Shown one piece after another: positions 1-7,701 of a DNA stretch of 64,000 nt. A program made the position numbers and the translations under genes. The stretch spans positions 78,708-142,707 of the forward strand of contig DATAEE010000141.1 in NCBI GenBank assembly GCA_036258175.1, in the 5' to 3' direction. Numbering within the stretch: position 1 is the first letter of the stretch; each line of letters starts with the position of its first letter. The DNA is from DATAEE01 sp036258175 (GTDB taxonomy: Bacteria; Acidobacteriota; Vicinamibacteria; Vicinamibacterales; 2-12-FULL-66-21). The notes beneath the pieces were generated by a model. That model was not told the DNA's origin and searched no databases. It saw only the letters and a program-made list of their open reading frames with translations.

Positions 1-1379
1 CCGTCCGCGGGGAGCTCCCCGAACGGCAAGGCTTTTACACCGCGCCCGCAGACCTCCTCCTCGGTGAGTGCCTTGTAGGCGGCGTGCTCGAGCGCGAGAT
101 CCTCCAGCCGGTGCGCCGAGCGCGTGGCGTCCAGCAGATAGCTCATGATCTGCGTGTCGGTTTCGATCCCATGCAGCGCCAGGCCGTGGCGCTCGAGCAC
201 TATCGTGTCGAACTTGAGATCGTGGCCGACCTTGGTGACGGTGGGGTCAGCCAGTACCGGACCGAGCTCCGCCGCGACTCGCTCCAGCGGGACGTTGCCC
301 GTAGGTCCGAGCGCGTGGTGGCCGATCGGTACATAGCGTGCGCTCTGCTCGGCTGCCGAGAAGGCGATTCCTACGATTGGCGCGCGCATCGCGGCCGGCT
401 CTCCGGGAATGACCCGAAGCCCGAAGCGGCCGGCTTCTTTCAACTCCGACGCAAGCGCAGGAAGCTCGGACGTCGTCACGAGGCGATAGTCCCGCTCGCT
501 CGTTTCGGCGGTCGGCGCGTATTCGGCGACGAGCGACCGGAAGATCAGGCGTGAGAAGAGCTCGAAGGCCCGCTGGCGTGACGCGCCCCGATACCGTACC
601 GCGTCGATGCTGAACGTGACGGGCACGTCGGTCCGGATACGTGCGAGCTCCCGGCTCTGCCGCGCAGACTCCTGATGCGCGAGGAGCGGCTCGCGATAGC
701 GCTTCTGAGGGACCTCGGCGGCGTGCGCGAGCAAGGCTTCAAGCGACCCGTACTGCGCGATCAGCTCGCGCGCGCCCTTCTCGCCGATGCCGGGTACACC
801 TTTGATGTTGTCGATCGTGTCGCCCATCAGAGCGAGCACGTCCACGACCTGCTCGGGCGTGACGCCGAACTTTTCCTTCACCGCGCTCGCATCAAACCAG
901 GCGCCATCCTCCTTCGGATTGAACACTTTGATGCCGTCGCCGACGAGCTGAAAGAAATCTTTGTCGCCCGTGACGATGGCGACCTCGAAGCCGGCGGCTG
1001 CGGCCTGGTGCGCCAGCGTGCCGATTACGTCGTCCGCCTCGTAGCGCTCCGAGGTGAGGATGGGCACACCGAGCGCCTCGCACGCGTCGTGCACCAGAGG
1101 GATCTGGTGCGCGAGATCGTCCGGCATCGGCCGCCGGTTGGCCTTGTAGTCGGCCGCCAGGTCGTCGCGGAACGTGCGTCCGGGCAGGTCGAACGAGGCG
1201 GTGATGAACTCGGGCTGATGCTCCTTGAGCAGCTTGCGGAGCATCGTGACGAAGATGTAGACGGCGTTGGTCGGCCGGCCCTGCGCATCGCGGAGCGGCG
1301 TGCCCTCCGTCGTGCGAATGGGCGCGTGGAACGCCCGGTACATCTGCGATGACCCGTCAATCAGATAGACGCGTGCCAC
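1..1379 (-). CDS. polA: DNA polymerase I, N-terminal part (cut by window edge)
   Basis: Replicative repair and Okazaki-fragment processing enzyme. I translated the minus strand from a GTG at 1379 to the window edge, about 459 residues. The 5'-3' exonuclease domain is complete: DGSSQMYRAFHA at the N-terminus, YKANRRPMPDDL near residue 80, EADDVIG, VTGDKDFFQLV, and the helix-hairpin-helix segment DNIKGVPGIGEKG. It is followed by the start of the 3'-5' exonuclease-like domain with GHDLKFD and DTQIMSYLLD. The DxE metal-binding pair expected at the first strand of that domain is absent (the segment reads FGLRVIPGEP), so proofreading is probably lost; this is an inference from motif absence. The polymerase domain lies outside the window. 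The start is a GTG with only a weak ribosome site; no ATG fits better. Confidence 0.93.
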   Translation of the reverse strand, partial: MARVYLIDGSSQMYRAFHAPIRTTEGTPLRDAQGRPTNAVYIFVTMLRKLLKEHQPEFITASFDLPGRTFRDDLAADYKANRRPMPDDLAHQIPLVHDACEALGVPILTSERYEADDVIGTLAHQAAAAGFEVAIVTGDKDFFQLVGDGIKVFNPKEDGAWFDASAVKEKFGVTPEQVVDVLALMGDTIDNIKGVPGIGEKGARELIAQYGSLEALLAHAAEVPQKRYREPLLAHQESARQSRELARIRTDVPVTFSIDAVRYRGASRQRAFELFSRLIFRSLVAEYAPTAETSERDYRLVTTSELPALASELKEAGRFGLRVIPGEPAAMRAPIVGIAFSAAEQSARYVPIGHHALGPTGNVPLERVAAELGPVLADPTVTKVGHDLKFDTIVLERHGLALHGIETDTQIMSYLLDATRSAHRLEDLALEHAAYKALTEEEVCGRGVKALPFGELPAD

Positions 1380-1408
1380 AAATAACAGAGGATATCATTG
1401 GGGAACCG

Positions 1409-2158
1409 ATGGGCTCTCGCGTCCTGGCCGCCATTCTCGTGGCGGTCCTCTTTCTCAGTGTTGCCTGCCGCGGCGGACGGTTCATCCGTCAGTACGAATA
1501 CGAGGAAGACGTGTACCTCGACCTCGATGGGTCGGCCACGGTCGTCGTCAATGCGTCGCTGCCCGCGCTCGTCGCGCTGCGCGGCCTCGATCTTCCCGTC
1601 GACCCCGGCGTGCGGCTCGATCGCGACCGCGTGCGCGCCGCGTACCAATCAGAGGCGGTCGACGTGGAGCGTGTAAGCCGCCCGTGGCGTCGCGACGGGC
1701 GCCGATTCATCCAGATCCGGATGGAGGTGCCCGACATCAGGAAGCTCGCGTCGACGAAGCCGTTCGGCTGGTCGGAGTACTCGTTGACGGAAAACGCCGG
1801 CATGCACGTTTTCAAGCAAGTCGTCCGCGGAGAGACGCGGGCGGCGCCGTCTGGCGTCGGCTGGACCGGGAGCGAGTTCGTCGCCTTCCGGCTCCATCTT
1901 CCGAGCCGCATTCACTCTCACAACGTCCGGGACGTCGAGACGAACGAAACCGGCGACGTCGAGCGCGGCAACATCCTCATCTGGGAGCAGCGGCTGAGCG
2001 ATCGCCTGGCCGCGCGGCCGCTCGAGATGGAAGCGCGGATGGATCGCCAATCCATCCTCGGCCGCACGCTTCGACTCTTCGCCGGTGCGTTCGGCGCCGC
2101 CGTGCTTCTGCTCGGCGCAATCATCTGGTGGACGGCGAGGCGGGGCGGGCGCCGGTAA
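1409..2158 (+). CDS. Predicted membrane-anchored lipoprotein of unknown function
   Basis: The product has 249 residues starting at an ATG preceded by GGGG about 4 bases upstream; an in-frame ATG 60 bases earlier lacks a ribosome site. Residues 1-20 form a lipoprotein signal ending in the lipobox LSVAC, so Cys20 is the likely lipid-modified residue. A second hydrophobic segment (AVLLLGAIIWWTARRGG) sits at the extreme C-terminus, an odd combination that would anchor both ends. The middle is a beta-rich region with no motif I recognise. It is divergent from polA with only 29 bases between the two starts. No function is assigned. Confidence 0.75.
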   Translation: MGSRVLAAILVAVLFLSVACRGGRFIRQYEYEEDVYLDLDGSATVVVNASLPALVALRGLDLPVDPGVRLDRDRVRAAYQSEAVDVERVSRPWRRDGRRFIQIRMEVPDIRKLASTKPFGWSEYSLTENAGMHVFKQVVRGETRAAPSGVGWTGSEFVAFRLHLPSRIHSHNVRDVETNETGDVERGNILIWEQRLSDRLAARPLEMEARMDRQSILGRTLRLFAGAFGAAVLLLGAIIWWTARRGGRR

Positions 2159-2170
2159 CGGAGAGGACGA

Positions 2171-2228
2171 GCGAACGGAGTAACAACGGAGAAACGGGGT
2201 TAACGGGGACCTTTTGATTACTCCGTTC
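2171..2228. repeat. Intergenic inverted repeat with AACGGAG/AACGGGG words
   Basis: An 11-base arm GAACGGAGTAA (2173-2183) pairs perfectly with TTACTCCGTTC (2218-2228). The 34-base loop contains further direct copies of the word AACGGAG or AACGGGG. It lies just after the lipoprotein stop codon in the 190-base gap before the acetyltransferase. It could be a weak terminator (CTTTT falls just before the right arm) or a dispersed repeat; there is no T-run after the stem. Confidence 0.55.
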
Positions 2229-2348
2229 CGCCGAGGATCGTTAAGGCGCGTACCATCTCGAGTATTAAGACTGTTAGCGGCGCGCCCGCGTTTATCCCGC
2301 ACGCGGCGCCGCGTCCATGCCGGCCCAATCTGATAAAGTACCGCGTTT

Positions 2349-2948
2349 ATGTCCTCGCTTGGATTCGGCGCAAAGCCTGTCGTCCTGCGTTGTTCGCGAT
2401 GCGGCCGTTTCGTCGACTGGGAAGAGGCGCGGCTGCAGGTCACCTGCGGCTGCCGGACGAAGCTGCAGTTGCCTCCAGTCCTCGTACGCGATGCCACCGA
2501 CGCCGATCGGACTGGTGCACTTGCGCTCATCCGCCGCGATTTCGGCCAGACCACCATCGTCGCGTTCGGCGAGCCAGTCGACCTGGATCACGCGCTGATG
2601 CTCTCGGCGTCCATGAAAGGAGAGCTCGCGGGCGCGCTGGCCTACAGCCTTGGTTCCGACGCGCTTTACATCCTCGCGCTCGCAACCGATCCCATGTGGC
2701 AGCGCACCGGCGTCGGCGGGCACCTCGTCGCGGAAGCCGAAGCCACGGCTCGCAGCCGCCGCCTGGACCGGATCGTCGTCGCGACCACGAACGACAATCT
2801 GCCCGCGATGTATTTCTACCAGCGCCGCGGCTACGTCGTCACGGCGCTGGTCCCCGGCGCCATCCTGCCGCATCTCAGAGTCAATCCGGCCGCCGGGTTC
2901 GGCGGAATCCCCATTCGAGACGAGATACGGCTGGAGAAACAGCTCTAA
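2349..2948 (+). CDS. GNAT family N-acetyltransferase with N-terminal zinc-ribbon-like segment
   Basis: The 199-residue protein begins with about 40 residues holding CSRC and CGC, a likely small zinc ribbon. A GNAT fold follows: RDATDADRTGALALI at the start, LALATDPMWQRTGVGGHLV for the acetyl-CoA loop (motif A, residues ~115-135), and the classic NDNLPAMYFYQRRGY (motif B) near residue 155. The family transfers an acetyl group from acetyl-CoA to an amine; the substrate cannot be told. The ATG at 2349 is the first start compatible with the zinc-ribbon segment, though its ribosome site is weak. It is a single gene pointing at the BON gene (convergent). Confidence 0.85.
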   Translation: MSSLGFGAKPVVLRCSRCGRFVDWEEARLQVTCGCRTKLQLPPVLVRDATDADRTGALALIRRDFGQTTIVAFGEPVDLDHALMLSASMKGELAGALAYSLGSDALYILALATDPMWQRTGVGGHLVAEAEATARSRRLDRIVVATTNDNLPAMYFYQRRGYVVTALVPGAILPHLRVNPAAGFGGIPIRDEIRLEKQL

Positions 2949-2973
2949 ACGAAAGCCCGGATGGCTCCAGCAC

Positions 2974-3048
2974 GCCCGACCTGACCGCCTCCGCCAAGGC
3001 TCCGGCGGTCCGCCGAAGCTTTATGCGAAGGCGGAAGGTCGGGCCTAC
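2974..3048. repeat. REP-like palindromic element, long form (copy A)
   Basis: The outer arms GCCCGACC (2974-2981) and GGTCGGGC (3037-3044) are perfect inverted repeats. Between them lies a GC-rich core with its own inner hairpins. A related core is present at 6133-6203 on the opposite strand. The terminal CTAC at 3045-3048 carries, on the minus strand, the TAG stop codon of the BON gene. The arms match those of the short hairpin at 25633-25656. Confidence 0.8.
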
Positions 3049-3617
3049 TTGCGCGCCATCCTCTCCAGCTCCGCCTGAGCCTCCGCTTCGGTGCGAAGCT
3101 CGTTCGCGACCGAGAGCGCACCAGAGCCTGTCGCGATCGATCGCGCCAGCATCTTTTCGACCTCGCTCATAACGACGCCGGTCAGCGTCACTCGGCCGCG
3201 ATCCACGACGATGTGGATCGGCGGGTTGGCCATGGCGGCGTAGTGCCAGAACGAAGGGTTGCTGTAAATCTTCCGCGCGATCCGGTGCCTGAGCTCGTCA
3301 TCGAAGTTCGATACCGGGAGCACGTCGATTCGGTTCACGACCTGGCGCACGCCGTTGACCCGCGAGATGCGTTGTTCGATGTCGTCGCGCTTGTACGGCA
3401 TGGTGACCTTGCCGGTCAGCGTGACGACGCCCTCGTCCACCGATGCACGCACGTCGTCGAAGATCGTGAACTGCGTATACGTCCTCACCCTCGCGGAGGC
3501 GTCCTTGAAGATGCGGTGGTCGGTATCCGCACCGATGTCCTGCGCAAGGGCGACAGAGCTGGTCAGGATTCCAACGAAGCAGAGAGCCGAGATGTTCCGA
3601 CGAAGAAGCGGCAGCAT
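3045..3617 (-). CDS. Secreted BON-domain protein
   Basis: The product has 190 residues. The start is the ATG of MLPLLRRN, which has AAGGAG nine bases upstream; the frame stays open further 5' but without a start context. Residues 1-24 form a signal peptide ending SVALAQ. Two BON domains follow (about 35-95 and 98-160), each with the hallmark VxLxGxV turn (VVTLTGKVTMP and RVTLTGVVMSE). BON domains bind membranes and are common in periplasmic proteins such as OsmY. The stop codon lies inside the terminal TAG of a palindromic repeat. It follows the ZIP gene by 127 bases and may be its own unit. Confidence 0.85.
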   Translation of the reverse strand: MLPLLRRNISALCFVGILTSSVALAQDIGADTDHRIFKDASARVRTYTQFTIFDDVRASVDEGVVTLTGKVTMPYKRDDIEQRISRVNGVRQVVNRIDVLPVSNFDDELRHRIARKIYSNPSFWHYAAMANPPIHIVVDRGRVTLTGVVMSEVEKMLARSIATGSGALSVANELRTEAEAQAELERMARK

Positions 3618-3744
3618 GACCTCCATCTCCTTCTGGGGGTAGCTGCGGGAGCTGGCTGACACCCAACTGCAGAGGCAAAGGCGGTACCAACAAGGGGACC
3701 CCAAAACCGCTTCAAACTTGAAGATCTGGCAGTGCAGCTGGTCC

Positions 3745-4494
3745 TTAAAGCAGGACGATCGTGGCGACACCCGCGCCGATGAGGACAATCTGCATGAAAC
3801 CGCTGCCGTTCGCTGCGCCAGCGTGGCCGGAGCCGCCACGGTGCAGGCTGGGGATCAAGTCGGCCATCGCGACGTACAGAAAATTTCCCGAGGCGAATGC
3901 GAGGACCCAGGGCAGCAGCCGAGGCGCGGAGGCCGCGAAGAGAAGCATCAACCCCGCGCCGGCGATTCCAGCGAGACCGGAAAGCAGGTTGAGGGTGAAG
4001 GCGCGGCCGCGAGCATATCCCGCGCCGAGCAGGATCGCGAAGTCGCCGAGCTCCTGCGGAATCTCATGCGCGGCGATAGCGAGAGCCGTCGTGATACCCA
4101 GAGGCAGCGACGTCACGACGGCCGCGGCGATGAGCGCTCCGTCCACGAACGTGTGAAACGCGTCACCGATGATCACGAGCGGCGCCGTCGTCTTGTGCAC
4201 GAGGCAGTCACCGCTGTCGTGGCAATGCCGCCAGAGCACCAGCTTTTCGAGGATGAAGAACGTGAAGATGCCGGCGAGCAGCGTCCCGAACGCGGCCGGC
4301 GGCGCGAGGGTCTTGAGCGATTCGGGTAGAAGCGCCAGCAGCGCCGCGCCGAGCAGGGTGCCGACCGCGTAGCTAATGAGCGATGGAACGAGCTGCGTCC
4401 GGAGACGATCGCCGACCAGCAGAAAGGCCGAGGCCGTCAGCAGCCCGCCCAGGCTGCCGACGATGCTCAGCCCGAGCGCGGCGAACGTCTGCAC
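3745..4494 (-). CDS. ZIP family divalent metal transporter
   Basis: The 249-residue membrane protein has about eight hydrophobic segments. The ZIP metal site is clear: GDAFHTFVDGALIAA (residues ~110-125) in TM4 and AAHEIPQELGDFAILL in TM5. A short loop with HCHDSGDC between TM3 and TM4 is a likely metal-sensing or binding loop. The family moves zinc or other divalent cations into the cytoplasm; the ion cannot be fixed from sequence. It starts 15 bases after the stop of the VWFA gene on the same strand, so the two are probably cotranscribed. Confidence 0.9.
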   Translation of the reverse strand: MQTFAALGLSIVGSLGGLLTASAFLLVGDRLRTQLVPSLISYAVGTLLGAALLALLPESLKTLAPPAAFGTLLAGIFTFFILEKLVLWRHCHDSGDCLVHKTTAPLVIIGDAFHTFVDGALIAAAVVTSLPLGITTALAIAAHEIPQELGDFAILLGAGYARGRAFTLNLLSGLAGIAGAGLMLLFAASAPRLLPWVLAFASGNFLYVAMADLIPSLHRGGSGHAGAANGSGFMQIVLIGAGVATIVLL

Positions 4495-4509
4495 GAAGCC
4501 GATCTTAGC

Positions 4510-5556
4510 TTATGAGGCTATATACCCCTTGCGGGCTCGGACCAGATAGCCGTTCCCGCCTCGCACCTCGACGCGGATGCTGTGGAACCGGCCGTCCTTG
4601 TGGCCCGGCGCGGGATACGCGAGGAAATACTGCTTGCTCAACTCGTCGGCTACGCTCGCAGTGGCCGGATGGAGATCCGCTGCGGAACGGATGATCTCGG
4701 TGCGGCCGCCGCTGTCGTCGGTCAAATCCCGCAGCGCCGCGATGTCGACGGCCTCGCTGGCGGAACCTCCCGAGCGGTAAGGTCCGCGCGGCTGCGGCGG
4801 TCCCGGAAACGGCGACTGCGGTGGCCGTGAGTTCGGCGGCACCCTGCGGCCGGGGAACGGAAACGGAATCGGAATGCGCGGCGGCGGAGACGGCTGATTG
4901 TAGGTACTCGAGGTGCCGCGTCCGTCGATGCCAATGGCATAAACGAGCACTTCCGTCTCCCGAATGAGCTGCCGCACTTCACGGAGCGTCGTTCGACTAC
5001 TCGTGTCGTTGCCGTCCGAGATGACGACCAGCGCCTTCTTTCGTCGCGTGCCCGACTGTGCGAGCGGCACGGCCTCGGCGACGGCGTCGTAGAGCGCCGT
5101 GCCACCGCCCGGATCCACGCGCTCGAGGCCGCGGACGATGCGCTGGCGGTCGGTCGTCCAGCCCTCCACGAGGTCCGGCGCAGCGTCGAACGTGATGAGG
5201 AAGACCTCGTCGTTGCGATCGAGCAGGTCGAAGAGGAACCGGTCGAGCGCGCGTCGCGCGGCCGCGAATTTTTCCCCTTCCATGCTGCCGCTGGTGTCGA
5301 GCACGATGCCGAGGCTCACGGGGACCCGCTCGCTGCTGAAGTGCGAGATCGTCTGAGCGCTGTTGTCCTCGAAAACCTCGAAGTCTTCCTTGCGGAGGCC
5401 GGGCACGAACCGGCCGTTGCGATCGGTCACGGTCGCCGTGACGTTGATCAGCTCGACCCCCGTGCGGAAGCGGAAACGGTCGCTTTCCTGCTGCTGGCCG
5501 GACGCCCGCCCGGCGGCGATGACGAGCGCGCACGCGACGATGGCAAGGCGTTTCAT
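4510..5556 (-). CDS. VWFA domain protein (acidobacterial type)
   Basis: The 348-residue secreted protein has a signal peptide (residues 1-20, ending GRASG). A beta-rich N-terminal domain reads TVTDRNGRFVPGLRKEDFEVFEDN, followed by a von Willebrand A domain with an intact MIDAS (DTSGSM near residue 92, and VVISDGNDTSS). A Pro-rich loop with repeated RPPQSPFPGPPQPRGP lies between residues ~215 and 255. This architecture matches the VWFA-related family expanded in Acidobacteria (family knowledge). Its role is unknown, presumably protein binding in the periplasm. It is third in a minus-strand unit after the TonB and FxLYD genes, beginning two bases after the latter's stop codon. Confidence 0.88.
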   Translation of the reverse strand: MKRLAIVACALVIAAGRASGQQQESDRFRFRTGVELINVTATVTDRNGRFVPGLRKEDFEVFEDNSAQTISHFSSERVPVSLGIVLDTSGSMEGEKFAAARRALDRFLFDLLDRNDEVFLITFDAAPDLVEGWTTDRQRIVRGLERVDPGGGTALYDAVAEAVPLAQSGTRRKKALVVISDGNDTSSRTTLREVRQLIRETEVLVYAIGIDGRGTSSTYNQPSPPPRIPIPFPFPGRRVPPNSRPPQSPFPGPPQPRGPYRSGGSASEAVDIAALRDLTDDSGGRTEIIRSAADLHPATASVADELSKQYFLAYPAPGHKDGRFHSIRVEVRGGNGYLVRARKGYIAS

Positions 5557-5558
5557 GA

Positions 5559-6368
5559 CTATGCCCCCGAGCGCCGGTCGACGTGACCAACGACGGCGCC
5601 GTCCTGGCCGCGGAACCCGACACGGTAGCGGCCGATCTTGCCCGGCGCGATGACCGTGACGACAAACGGCGACTCGGCGCCCGGATCGAGCTTCGTGTAG
5701 TCGACCAGCGCGCGGCCGCTTGCCAGGAAAGTTCCAGCCGGATCGTAAACGTACACCACCACGCTCAACTGGTCGACACGTGCGCCCTGGCGCGGGTTGA
5801 GAACGAGGCCCGTGACAGTGAGCTTCTCGCCGTCTCGTTCGTGCCGAAGGGACATGAGCTCGAGCGGAACGCCCGCCGTTCCGACGACCGCAGGATCAGC
5901 CGGAAGCGCCACGCTCGTCGCAGCCGGACTCTCTGTGCCCGTCGCCGGCTCACTCCGCGCGAACATCAGCGCGCCGACGGCGGCAGCCATCAGCGCCGCA
6001 ACCGTGACGACGGCGACGAAGCGCCGGCCGGCAGGAGACTCGCGTTCGGCTTGCGTGAAGATTTCTGTTTGGACCGGTTCGGTTAGGGCCGGTCTAAGGA
6101 ACGGCTCCTTCTGAACGACAGGAGCTTGGAGGGGTCGGTCCTCCGCCTCCGCATGAAGCTGCGGCGGACCGCCGTAGCCTTGGCGAAGGCGGTCAGACCG
6201 GCCCGGAGAGATCGAGAAATCATCTTCCTCCCTCGCGAGGTCGACGAGCGCCGCGACGCGAGCCGTTTCTCGCCGCCGATCGAGCGCCACCATTCGCAGG
6301 GTCACGATCGACATCGTCGACGCGAGCGCCAGGGCGACAAGAGTAATGATGACGAGCGTAGTCTCCAT
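5559..6368 (-). CDS. Membrane protein with C-terminal FxLYD-like domain
   Basis: The product has 269 residues, starting at the ATG of METTLVIITL with AGGA five bases upstream. There is one N-terminal membrane segment (3-24), a charged linker, a second membrane segment (FVAVVTVAALMAAAVGALMF), and a C-terminal domain resembling FxLYD/DUF3426 (LTVTGLVLNP...VYVYDPAGTFLASGRALVD). Residues ~57-79 are encoded by a palindromic repeat (copy B, 6133-6203) read in frame. The start lies 7 bases after the TonB stop codon and the gene ends 2 bases before the VWFA start, so the three form an operon. The molecular role is unknown. Confidence 0.75.
   Translation of the reverse strand: METTLVIITLVALALASTMSIVTLRMVALDRRRETARVAALVDLAREEDDFSISPGRSDRLRQGYGGPPQLHAEAEDRPLQAPVVQKEPFLRPALTEPVQTEIFTQAERESPAGRRFVAVVTVAALMAAAVGALMFARSEPATGTESPAATSVALPADPAVVGTAGVPLELMSLRHERDGEKLTVTGLVLNPRQGARVDQLSVVVYVYDPAGTFLASGRALVDYTKLDPGAESPFVVTVIAPGKIGRYRVGFRGQDGAVVGHVDRRSGA
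6133..6203. repeat. REP-like palindromic element, long form (copy B, inside a gene)
   Basis: This is the same core as copy A at 2974-3048 but on the opposite strand, roughly 80 percent identical by eye. The outer arms are different in sequence but still pair: GGTCGGTC (6133-6140) with GACCGGCC (6196-6203), allowing a G-T wobble. It is read through in frame by the FxLYD-like gene without disrupting it. Confidence 0.78.
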
Positions 6369-6375
6369 AACGGTC

Positions 6376-7443
6376 CTATCGCAGCTTGAACTCCACGGCC
6401 ACTTCGACTTCGACGTCCACGGGCGCGCCTCGTAGCCGCGCGGGCGCGAACCTCCACTGCCTGACGGCGGCGATGGCGCGCTGATCGAGCCCGGAATCGA
6501 GGCGCTCGATGATGCGGACGTCTCCAACGGATCCATCGCGGCGAACGACGATTTCGAGGACGACGTCTCCTTCGATGCCGCGCCGGCGGGCATCCTCGGT
6601 ATAGTCGGGCCGGACTTCGCGTAGCAGTTGCGGCGGCTCGACACCGCTGCCGGGACGATACGGACCGCCACCGGTGCCACCGCCGCTTCCAGGACCGACG
6701 CCCGGACCGTCTCCTTCACCAATTCCCGTTCCGCGTCCGCTGCCGACACCGCCGTGCGTGCCGCTGCCGGCGCTCTCGTTCTTGGCGGTCGTCTCTTCGA
6801 GCACGCCGCGGCGATCCTGCTCATCCGCCGGGACAGACGCAATCGGCGCGACGACCGGTTCCGCCTTCGGAGGTGGTGGCGGCGGCGCGGGACGCTCCAC
6901 TGGACGTTCGGCGACGACGACCGGCGGGGGTGGCGGCCGCCGGGGTGGCATTGGACTCGAGATGCGCTTCGGTTTCGGCGCCTTGCGCTGTGCGCGCGGC
7001 GGTGGCGCGAGCTGCAGTTTGCCGCCGCCCCCTCCGCCGCCGCCCGGTCCCGGTTTGACGAGATAGACGACGCGGATAGGCTCGGACGATGCGGAGGGAT
7101 TCTGTTTCACTTCCGAATCGTCAGCACCGAGCGAGGTGATAACGGCAATGACTGCGACCATCGCGGCGTGGAGCGTCGTCGAACATGCCAGCGACGGGAC
7201 GAAGCGTCGCGCCCGCGTGACAGGTGCGTTCACGATGCCGAGCGGCTCCGGGTGTTTCCGCTTCAGCCACCGCACGGCGCGTATCGCCTCGGCTTCGGTG
7301 ACAAACGCCAGGCGGGGGCCAATCGCTCGAATCGCGCCAGCGTTGATCAGCGCGGAAACTTCTGCGGGTCGCACACCCGCCGCGACGGCGATCTCGCGGG
7401 CCGTGAACACCGCCGATGAATCGAAGCGACGGCCGGGAGTCAT
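6376..7443 (-). CDS. TonB-family protein with N-terminal HTH-like domain
   Basis: The product has 355 residues, starting at the ATG of MTPGRRFDSS with AGGA close upstream; another ATG 32-35 bases further 5' is possible. Residues ~12-62 look like a MerR/excisionase-type winged helix (FTAREIAVAAGVRPAEVSAL, then FVTEAEAIRAVRWLK). A membrane segment follows (~86-106), then a Gly/Pro-rich spacer of about 150 residues with PPPPPKAEP. A TonB C-terminal domain fills residues ~270-355 (VRPDYTEDARRRGIEGDVVL, IERLDSGLDQRAIAAVRQWRF). TonB proteins transfer proton-motive energy to outer-membrane receptors. No exbB or exbD lies nearby. It is the first gene of the TonB-FxLYD-VWFA-ZIP unit. Confidence 0.85.
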   Translation of the reverse strand: MTPGRRFDSSAVFTAREIAVAAGVRPAEVSALINAGAIRAIGPRLAFVTEAEAIRAVRWLKRKHPEPLGIVNAPVTRARRFVPSLACSTTLHAAMVAVIAVITSLGADDSEVKQNPSASSEPIRVVYLVKPGPGGGGGGGGKLQLAPPPRAQRKAPKPKRISSPMPPRRPPPPPVVVAERPVERPAPPPPPPKAEPVVAPIASVPADEQDRRGVLEETTAKNESAGSGTHGGVGSGRGTGIGEGDGPGVGPGSGGGTGGGPYRPGSGVEPPQLLREVRPDYTEDARRRGIEGDVVLEIVVRRDGSVGDVRIIERLDSGLDQRAIAAVRQWRFAPARLRGAPVDVEVEVAVEFKLR

Positions 7444-7701
7444 TGTCCTGGCGTAGGTCTCACATCGCACCATAGGTCCCAGGGCGCTGGGAAGTCTTGA
7501 TCGTCTGCTGAAGAACTGTGACGACAAACCTTCCCGGCGCGGCCTGCATGCGGTCTGGGCGGCTTCCGGGGCAAATCCCTTGCCGCCGCAACCCACAGAA
7601 TCCCTTAACGTATTTTCGGCAGTTTTCGATGCGGGCTTCGCTACAGGGCTGTAGTGGGCGCTGGACACCTGTAGTCCCTAAGTGACAGAGTGGCCGGCAC
7701 T

